DNA of 64,000 nt, taken from contig CAVAMJ010000011.1 in assembly GCA_963589785.1 (NCBI GenBank), positions 20,888 through 84,887 on the forward strand, in the 5' to 3' direction. The translations under genes and the position numbers were made by a program. The first letter of the stretch is position 1, and each line of letters opens with the position of its first letter. The stretch comes from SIG603 sp963589785 (GTDB lineage Bacteria > Bacillota > Clostridia > Oscillospirales > Acutalibacteraceae). The notes beneath the pieces are model-generated. The model saw only the letters and a program-made list of their open reading frames with translations. It was not told the origin of the DNA and did no database searches. This document shows, in pieces, positions 58,558 to 64,000 of the stretch.

Positions 58558-59130
58558 TTACAAAAACTCAACGCTTCCGTCTTCTATGTGATACATAGCT
58601 CCGACAACTCTCATTCCCGTTTCAGCCTCAATCTCACTGATTGAAAGACTGCTCTCTATCACACGCACGCTGTGAAGCACATTCATACAGCTTGCTTTGT
58701 AGGGGTCTGTTTCGTCGCCGATTGCTTTTCGTATCTCATCTGTAATAAAGCGAATGTAGCCGCCCGGCTCGTGATTGATAGCCGCATCGACCGCACCGCA
58801 GCGGGTGTGTCCCAATACAACAACAAGCTTGCAGCCAAGATGCTCAGCCGCATATTCTATGCTTCCAAGCTGGTGGTCGTCTATGACGTTTCCCGCAAGT
58901 CTGATGACAAACAGCTCGCCGATGCCGGCGGAAAAGATATGCTCGGGAATAACTCTCGAATCGGAACATGTCACGATTATCGCATATGGGCTTTGTCCTT
59001 CGGTTGCCGTCGCAAGTCTGATACGCTTGGATATATTTCCGCTGTTCTTCTTTGCGTTAAGGTACTTTGAATTTCCCGAAGCCAAACGGTAGATGGCATT
59101 AGCCGCTGTCATAATTTCTTCTTGCTGCAT
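58558..59130 (-). CDS. Beta-class carbonic anhydrase
   Basis: 190 aa from the ATG at 59130 (GGAGG seven bases before); a 56-codon open extension covers the promoter. Zinc ligands are Cys55 (VTCSDSRV), His108 and Cys111 (LGHTRCGA), and Asp57/Arg59 form the usual catalytic dyad. It interconverts CO2 and bicarbonate, which would supply carboxylation reactions in a C4-acid metabolism. It is transcribed from its own promoter. Confidence 0.93.
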   Translation of the reverse strand: MQQEEIMTAANAIYRLASGNSKYLNAKKNSGNISKRIRLATATEGQSPYAIIVTCSDSRVIPEHIFSAGIGELFVIRLAGNVIDDHQLGSIEYAAEHLGCKLVVVLGHTRCGAVDAAINHEPGGYIRFITDEIRKAIGDETDPYKASCMNVLHSVRVIESSLSISEIEAETGMRVVGAMYHIEDGSVEFL

Positions 59131-59197
59131 AAGAGAACCTCCCTTAAAAAGCCTTTCCGACTTCTTATCTAATAAACTTATTTTACAAATCGGAAAG

Positions 59198-59226
59198 ATA
59201 ATATCACAGTAAAATACTTCTAACAA
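59198..59226 (-). promoter_or_regulatory. Promoter of carbonic anhydrase gene
   Basis: Minus-strand TTGTTA (59221-59226), 17-nt spacer, TATTAT (59198-59203), about 68 nt upstream of the start codon. Confidence 0.6.
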
Positions 59227-59282
59227 GGAATAATATCTTAAGATTTTATTAATAAAAATTAAACTTACTCTGCTAAAAGCAC

Positions 59283-59316
59283 TGCCCGACTGCCCCACAT
59301 AAGGGACAGTCGGGCA
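59283..59316 (-). terminator. Hairpin after the citrate transporter gene
   Basis: TGCCCGACTG and CAGTCGGGCA form a 10-bp stem, extended by CCC/GGG past a mismatch, with a short loop. The following bases lack a clean U run, so it may be a weak terminator or an mRNA 3'-end stabiliser. Confidence 0.55.
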
Positions 59317-59345
59317 ACTGATAAGAAGTTAGGATAGTGGATATC

Positions 59346-60680
59346 TTAGAAAGTGATAACTCCGAGTACCAAACCTGCTACCAAGCAGATGATTGATACG
59401 CCCCACTGCCATGTGAAGCAGAACTTGATGTGATCCTTGATCTCAACGCCTGCAAGACCGATACCGAGGTATGTAGCAGGAGCAACTGGGCTGATGAATG
59501 TAGCGCAGTTACGGCAAACGACCATTGCAACAGCAATGTGAACAGGGTTAACACCGAACTGAGCACCAACGCTCATGAGAACAGGAAGGAGTCCGTAGAA
59601 ATAGGAGTCTGTATCGAAGAGGAGTGCGAGCGGAACGCTGAGCACGCCGATGATGATCGGTAAGAAACGACCAAGTGATGTAGGAATGAAGCTTGCCATA
59701 ACGACAGCCATCTCTTCCATGATGCCGCTCTTCTGGAGAACACCGAGGAATACGCCGGCACACATGATTGTGGAAGCCATTGTGAGACCTGCAGCAGCAT
59801 GAGACTTGATGATGCTGTTCTGGAGCTTCTTGCCGTGGTAGTTTACAAAGATTGCAATAGCACAGCCTACCATGAATACATAGTAGCTCGGGAACTTATC
59901 CCAAACGAGAACTGCGATAACAGCGATTGTGATGATAACATTGATGATGAAATTCTTCGGTCTTAAGAGTGACTCGTCCTTCTCACCTGATTCGGAATCG
60001 TCATACTTGCTTGCATCTTCGATAGCAGCATCGCCAAGCTTAGCGATACGCTTCTTCTCCTGGAAGCCCCAGAAGATTGCAGTGCCGATTGCAACGATAA
60101 GACCAACGACCTGCATCGGGATGATATGACTCCAAAGCTCGTTTGGCTCGATGCCGAGAACGCTTGCAGCACGCATTGTAGGACCGCCCCAAGGCAAGAG
60201 GTTCATAACACCCATGGATGTGACGCATATCAAAAGCAGCGTCTCACGTCTCATGTGAAGTCTCTTGTAAACAGGGAGCATAGCCGGGATTGTGATAAGG
60301 AAGGTGGAAGCTCCGCCACCGTCAAGGTGTCCGATACAAGCAATAAGGCATGTCATAAGGGTAACGCCGATGATGTTGTTGCCGACCTTTTTCATCAGGG
60401 CATTGATAATGGTGTCGAACATGCCGGCATCTGTCATGATACCGAAGAAGAGCACCGAGAAAATAAACAGAATTGCTGTGCCGTGGACGCCTGAAACGCC
60501 GTCCTTAATAAAACCTGCCATCTCATCGAGTGAGAAGGTCTTTGTTACTACCAAAATGATAGCAGTGATTGTTGAAACACTGACAAATGCCAGTGAAGGG
60601 ACCGTAACATTGCGCAGTAAGAGCACAATGACTGCGATAACTGTGGCAAAGCCAAGTAACGCAAGAATGGTTTCGCTCAT
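59346..60680 (-). CDS. CitMHS-family citrate-metal transporter
   Basis: 444 aa with about 11 membrane helices, started at the ATG at 60680 (AAGGA 10 nt before; the TTG three codons earlier is too close). CitMHS-type stretches: FGIMTDAGMFDTIINALMKK, CIGHLDGGGASTFLITIPAM, MGVMNLLPWGGPTMRAASVLG and LFDTDSYFYGLLPVLM, ending CRNCATFISPVAPATYLG. Members take up citrate complexed with Mg2+ or Ca2+ with protons. The adjacent two-component system and the TTAAGAC half-sites in its promoter suggest citrate-inducible expression. Confidence 0.9.
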   Translation of the reverse strand: MSETILALLGFATVIAVIVLLLRNVTVPSLAFVSVSTITAIILVVTKTFSLDEMAGFIKDGVSGVHGTAILFIFSVLFFGIMTDAGMFDTIINALMKKVGNNIIGVTLMTCLIACIGHLDGGGASTFLITIPAMLPVYKRLHMRRETLLLICVTSMGVMNLLPWGGPTMRAASVLGIEPNELWSHIIPMQVVGLIVAIGTAIFWGFQEKKRIAKLGDAAIEDASKYDDSESGEKDESLLRPKNFIINVIITIAVIAVLVWDKFPSYYVFMVGCAIAIFVNYHGKKLQNSIIKSHAAAGLTMASTIMCAGVFLGVLQKSGIMEEMAVVMASFIPTSLGRFLPIIIGVLSVPLALLFDTDSYFYGLLPVLMSVGAQFGVNPVHIAVAMVVCRNCATFISPVAPATYLGIGLAGVEIKDHIKFCFTWQWGVSIICLVAGLVLGVITF

Positions 60681-60753
60681 TTGTGTCAAATCCTTTCATT
60701 TTTACCGAACTTTTTGCGGAGTGTGATCGGCTATCTCCGCTATTGATGTTGCT

Positions 60754-60818
60754 ATTATATGAACTCTGTCTTAAACACCAAATAGATTTATGTTACGGTT
60801 TGTTAAGACTCGTCTTAA
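60754..60818 (-). promoter_or_regulatory. Candidate activator-dependent promoter of citMHS
   Basis: Minus-strand TATAAT (60754-60759) with a poor -35 (TTTGGT or TTGGTG). Upstream are three TTAAGAC-type half-sites: GTCTTAA (60768-60774) and an inverted pair TTAAGAC/GTCTTAA with 2-nt centre (60803-60818). A weak -35 with nearby repeats fits activation by the linked response regulator. Confidence 0.5.
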
Positions 60819-60832
60819 TATTTATTAAGAAA

Positions 60833-60866
60833 CAAAAAATCACCTCCGAGGAGATGATTTTTTGTC
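60833..60866 (-). terminator. Terminator of the hybrid kinase gene
   Basis: AAAAAATCA and TGATTTTTT flank a CTC-CGA-GAG core with one mismatch, giving U runs on both strands, about 35 nt past the kinase stop. Confidence 0.8.
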
Positions 60867-60901
60867 GATATTAAATATTTATTTAGTGCTAAAAATGCAA
60901 T

Positions 60902-63052
60902 TTACTGCCTTTTGCTCGTACGGATTACCTCCATGAGCGTTGAAGCTGCAACAGGCTTTACGATATATCCGTCCACTATATTGTGTCTTTTTGCCTCAAC
61001 AATTTCCTTAGTTGGGGAGCTTGTCATGATAATTCTCGTCATGCTCTTAAATCTATTCTGAATAGACATACAGAAATTAACTCCGCTGCCGTTTGCGAGG
61101 GTTTCGTCAATCAAAATAACATCAAACGGAATTTCTCTCAAAAGCGCATGGATATCCTCAAGTTTTGAGGCTGTCTTAACGGACATATTAAGACCCGTGA
61201 GATCCTTCTCGAGCATATTCAAAACTTTACGGTTGTCGTCCGCAACAAGTATATTTAATTCCTGGTGCTGACCCCAATTTAGCTGTTCCTTGCGCTGTTC
61301 CTGCTCCTGGACAGGCAGATAGATGAAGAAATCAGATCCCTTTCCGACTACACTCTCCGCACAAATTCTGCCCTTGTGAGTGTGGATAATCTGCTCTGCT
61401 ATGGAAAGTCCCAGTCCTGTTCCCTCGCCCGTTTTCTTAGTCGTGAAGAACGGATCGAAAATTCTCTCGAGGGTATCCTTGTTCATTCCTGTGCCCGTAT
61501 CGCTTATGCGTATCTGCACATAATTTTCCCATTCTGACGGTATATTTTCATCAGGGAATTTATTTAGGAGCTCTTCACGTGAGACTGTCTCGTCGCTTAA
61601 TGTGAGGGTTCCGCCGCTTTCCTTCATTGCATGGATACCGTTTATGCAAATATTCAAAATAACCTGCTGAAGCTGAGTTGCGTTTCCGAGAACGAATATT
61701 TTTTCACTCTTAATGTCGGACTTAAGTTCCACATTCTTTGGGCAGTTCGTGTGAACCAGCTTAATCGTGTAGTCAAGAAGCTTCTCTATATTCACCGCCT
61801 CATACACCGTCTCGATATTCTTGCGGCTCATCGAAGAAATCTGCTTGACTACGTCCTTTGCCTTTTCAGCCGCCTCGCTTATCTCATAGGCATTGTCGTA
61901 AATGTCGCTTTCGGGGTCGCTGTCCGCCATAATCAAATCGGCATATCCCGTTATAGGCGTGAGAAAATTATTAAACTCGTGCGCAATTCCTCCCGTTAGC
62001 GTGCCCATAAGCTGGAGACGCTGACCGTGTGCAAGGGTTTCCTCACTTCGGTGCAATTCCTCAAGGGCTGAATTAATTTCTTTAAGAGAAGTGATTTTCT
62101 CGGCACTGCGTCGGTTTTTAATCAAAAGAGAATAAATATAAATCGTTACACCGATGAGCACCGCTATCAAAAATGCAAAGAAAAGAAGCAGTCTTCCGAA
62201 GCTTGTTTTTACTGCTTTGTACAAATCATCATAATCGACAACACCGCTCACCGTCCAGAAATCATTCTCAACATCAATGCGCTGGAATGCACTTACCTTT
62301 TTAACTCTAGGCAAATCGGGATTAGACCACCAATAAGAATAATAGACTATCACTCCCGACTGCTCAGTCAGCTGAGCATGCAAAAGACTTTCAAGCGAAG
62401 TGAGGTCAAGGTCTTTTCCCTCATAGAGAGAGCGTCTTCCCTCTACTGTGTCCTTTCCCCACTGCTCACGCACGGGATGCATGATAATCATATTTTCGCT
62501 GTTCTTTATGACAAGATAACCGTTGTCGCCGATATGAACATCGGAAACAAGCTGTTCATAGAAAACCTCCGTGTCTATCACAAGGCAGACGGTTTTCACT
62601 CCGGCGTTTTCTTTTATAACAATATAGTGTCTGTCGCCGTTGTGATACTGCCAAAACTCAACTCCGTTAGAGCTTGTTATCAAAACATCCTTTTCGGCAT
62701 ACACTCCGTGTCTGCTCTCGAGAAAATTCCCGTCCAGATCCTCAAGCCATATATCGACCACCGTGTCGCTTACGCTGACATTCGGAACTTCTTCGGGCTT
62801 TCTCTCCACCTTTTTAACGGCGGCATCGAGTCTCGAGATATATTCCTTGACCGTATATTCCATGACATCAGCGAAGCTGTCCACCATAAGCTCCAACTGC
62901 GTGGTCTGGCTCTCGATAATAGTGTCTCGGTATCCCTTCCATGTGAACACGCCTGTTACGATGAGCAAAAGAAGCATCACGCATCCGGCTATGAGCGGCT
63001 TATAGAGCGAGGTTGAATAGTATCGGATTTTTTTCAGAAGGGACTTTTTCAT
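60902..63052 (-). CDS. Hybrid sensor histidine kinase with extracellular Cache-like domain
   Basis: 716 aa from the ATG at 63052 (AAGGAG 10 nt before). Two membrane helices (about 20-38 and 288-310) enclose an extracellular region of about 250 residues resembling a double Cache sensor (VSDVHIGDNGYLVIKNSENM). The kinase has LTGGIAHEFNNFLTPITGY with His358, an N box ILNICINGIHAM, and G boxes DTGTGMNKDTLERIFDPFFTTKKTGEGTGLGL. A C-terminal receiver follows (ILVADDNRKVLNML, Asp in FDVILIDETL). It resembles C4-dicarboxylate or citrate sensing kinases. The partner response regulator is divergent and 70 nt away. Confidence 0.9.
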   Translation of the reverse strand: MKKSLLKKIRYYSTSLYKPLIAGCVMLLLLIVTGVFTWKGYRDTIIESQTTQLELMVDSFADVMEYTVKEYISRLDAAVKKVERKPEEVPNVSVSDTVVDIWLEDLDGNFLESRHGVYAEKDVLITSSNGVEFWQYHNGDRHYIVIKENAGVKTVCLVIDTEVFYEQLVSDVHIGDNGYLVIKNSENMIIMHPVREQWGKDTVEGRRSLYEGKDLDLTSLESLLHAQLTEQSGVIVYYSYWWSNPDLPRVKKVSAFQRIDVENDFWTVSGVVDYDDLYKAVKTSFGRLLLFFAFLIAVLIGVTIYIYSLLIKNRRSAEKITSLKEINSALEELHRSEETLAHGQRLQLMGTLTGGIAHEFNNFLTPITGYADLIMADSDPESDIYDNAYEISEAAEKAKDVVKQISSMSRKNIETVYEAVNIEKLLDYTIKLVHTNCPKNVELKSDIKSEKIFVLGNATQLQQVILNICINGIHAMKESGGTLTLSDETVSREELLNKFPDENIPSEWENYVQIRISDTGTGMNKDTLERIFDPFFTTKKTGEGTGLGLSIAEQIIHTHKGRICAESVVGKGSDFFIYLPVQEQEQRKEQLNWGQHQELNILVADDNRKVLNMLEKDLTGLNMSVKTASKLEDIHALLREIPFDVILIDETLANGSGVNFCMSIQNRFKSMTRIIMTSSPTKEIVEAKRHNIVDGYIVKPVAASTLMEVIRTSKRQ

Positions 63053-63053
63053 A

Positions 63054-63103
63054 TTGATAAAACTCCTTGAAAATGTTATAATGGAAAAAGTAAATTTTCT
63101 CAA
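63054..63103. promoter_or_regulatory. Face-to-face overlapping promoters for the kinase and response regulator
   Basis: Plus: TTGATA (63054-63059), 17 nt, TATAAT (63077-63082). Minus: TTGAGA (63098-63103), 17 nt, TATAAC (63075-63080). The two -10 boxes share the TTATA core, so the promoters overlap and fire in opposite directions. Confidence 0.7.
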
Positions 63104-63122
63104 AAAAGAGGTTAAATTCGGC

Positions 63123-63815
63123 ATGGCATATCATATTCTTATTGTAGACGATGACCCGGCAATTTGCAAACTTTTATCCAAAGTTATGATCAGTAATGAT
63201 ATGGAAACCACAGTCGTAAACAGCGGTACGGCGGCACTTGATCTCATTGCAAGACAGAGCGACACTCTCGATATGATTTTGATTGATATTATGCTCGGCG
63301 ACATGGAGGGATTTGATGTAATCGAAACCGTTCGCCGCAACGGCGTGACCACTCCGATTATCATAATCAGCGGACTTAACGAGGACTACAACTTCACCTA
63401 CGGCTTGTCCCTGGGTGCAGACGATTATATCACAAAGCCTTTCCGCCCGCAAATCGTGACGGCAAAGGTTAAGGCGCTCATCAGACGAAGCAAAAGCTTC
63501 TCCCAGGAGTCCAATCATCAGATTGTCTGCGGCCCATTTCTTTGCGACACAACAACCATGCGTTTTTATAAAAATAACGAGGAGCTAAACCTCTCCGAAA
63601 AGGAACGCTCACTGCTTTTGCTTTTTGTGCGCCACCCACAGCAGGTTTTCTCAAAAGATATGATTTACGAGCAGATATGGGGAAATTTAATCGCCGTTGA
63701 CGATAATGCGATTATGGTTTACATCAACCGTCTGCGCAGTAAAATCGAGGACAACGTAAAACAGCCAAAGCACATAATCACCATTCGTGGTGTCGGCTAT
63801 CGCTTTGTGCCGTAA
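63123..63815 (+). CDS. OmpR-family response regulator of the citrate transporter locus
   Basis: 230 aa from the ATG at 63123 (AGAGG about 11 nt before). The earlier in-frame ATG overlaps the promoter -10 box and cannot be on the transcript as drawn. Receiver: HILIVDDDPAICKLL, Asp55 in DMILIDIMLGDMEG, IIISGLNED and ITKPFRPQIV. C-terminal winged helix: LNLSEKERSLLLLFVRHPQQ to ITIRGVGYRFV. It most probably pairs with the hybrid kinase and acts on the citMHS promoter. Confidence 0.92.
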   Translation: MAYHILIVDDDPAICKLLSKVMISNDMETTVVNSGTAALDLIARQSDTLDMILIDIMLGDMEGFDVIETVRRNGVTTPIIIISGLNEDYNFTYGLSLGADDYITKPFRPQIVTAKVKALIRRSKSFSQESNHQIVCGPFLCDTTTMRFYKNNEELNLSEKERSLLLLFVRHPQQVFSKDMIYEQIWGNLIAVDDNAIMVYINRLRSKIEDNVKQPKHIITIRGVGYRFVP

Positions 63816-63855
63816 ACAAAGTTTCAATCAGATTTTAATTACTAAATTTAAGTAC

Positions 63856-63889
63856 AAAGAAGCACCGGCTTTTCAGTCGGTGCTTCTTT
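63856..63889 (+). terminator. Terminator after the response regulator gene
   Basis: AAAGAAGCACCG pairs perfectly with CGGTGCTTCTTT around a 10-nt loop. The U tract is short on both strands; it lies between two convergent genes. Confidence 0.65.
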
Positions 63890-63929
63890 GCTGTGTGTTG
63901 TATCTAGAAAATGAGGTAACTATCTAAAT

Positions 63930-64000
63930 TTAAATTTCCTCGTTGAACTCGAAAGGCTTAACCTCACGAACAACGTCCATGACTGTGCCGTCTCTAGCCT
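63930..64000 (-). CDS. Unidentified gene, C-terminal 22 codons only
   Basis: A minus-strand frame enters from the window edge and stops with TAA at 63930-63932. The visible peptide contains DGTVMDVVREVKPFEF and ends NEEI. It is too short to identify. It is placed after a convergent terminator-like hairpin. Confidence 0.5.
   Translation of the reverse strand, partial: ARDGTVMDVVREVKPFEFNEEI

Overview
The window reads as chromosomal DNA of a low-to-mid GC anaerobic Firmicute, most likely a Clostridia member of the Oscillospirales/Ruminococcaceae type from a gut. This is an inference from gene content, not a measured classification. The content that points there: an F-type ATP synthase, DnaD/DnaI-type primosome genes, RqcH, a T-box riboswitch, strong GGAGG ribosome binding sites, frequent intrinsic terminators, the agmatine plus carboxyspermidine polyamine route, and a VTC/DUF4956/Cthe_2159 surface cluster. 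There are no rRNA genes, CRISPR arrays, insertion sequences or phage blocks, and most genes look like core genome.

Layout. 1-3.6 kb: tail of a peptidase E-like gene, a WYL regulator, a GntP permease and an AraD-type aldolase. 3.7-9.9 kb: a seven-gene ATP synthase operon (atpB-E-F-A-G-D-C, minus strand) with no separate delta gene; a delta C-terminal-like domain is instead fused to the N-terminus of alpha. 10.2-13.2 kb: tRNA-Arg(ACG), a DUF1275 membrane protein, a LysR regulator and a class B sortase. 13.3-18.3 kb: two glutamine-dependent asparagine synthetase paralogues flanking a D-aspartate ligase-like ATP-grasp enzyme, probably a peptidoglycan cross-bridge cassette. 18.5-26.6 kb: histidine phosphatase, cupin, PepV-like dipeptidase, UvrD/PcrA helicase, then trmK-nif3-rqcH. 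26.7-33.4 kb: zinc-ribbon protein, sigma factor, and an apparent operon of dnaD, dnaI-like loader, a transglutaminase-like lipoprotein, comM and a Cof-type HAD phosphatase.

33.7-36.3 kb: a secreted SH3-repeat GH24 muramidase. 36.3-39.1 kb: a T-box riboswitch with a UGG specifier ahead of an aminotransferase and trpS, then tRNA-Arg(CCG). 39.1-45.3 kb: a five-gene polyamine operon (speA, speE, speB, CASDH, CASDC). It is preceded by a leader of about 445 nt with its own promoter, a compact GC-rich folded domain and an intrinsic terminator just before speA, a candidate undescribed attenuating RNA. 45.4-50.7 kb: a two-component system, DUF4956, a VTC polymerase and a divergent Cthe_2159-like lipoprotein, with mirror-image response-regulator-like direct repeats in the shared promoter. 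51.1-55.7 kb: tartrate/fumarate dehydratase subunits, an SLC13 transporter and two GntR repressors. 55.8-56.1 kb: two tRNA-Ser genes. 56.2-64 kb: a secreted NlpC/P60-like protein, a prolyl-tRNA editing protein, a beta carbonic anhydrase, a CitMHS citrate transporter, and a divergent hybrid kinase/response regulator pair.

The strongest items for follow-up are the delta-alpha ATP synthase fusion and the structured speA leader. Next are the AsnB/D-Asp ligase cassette, the mirrored direct repeats of the VTC cluster and the muramidase whose catalytic domain is interrupted by an SH3-like insert. All family calls come from reading the translated sequence without database searches.
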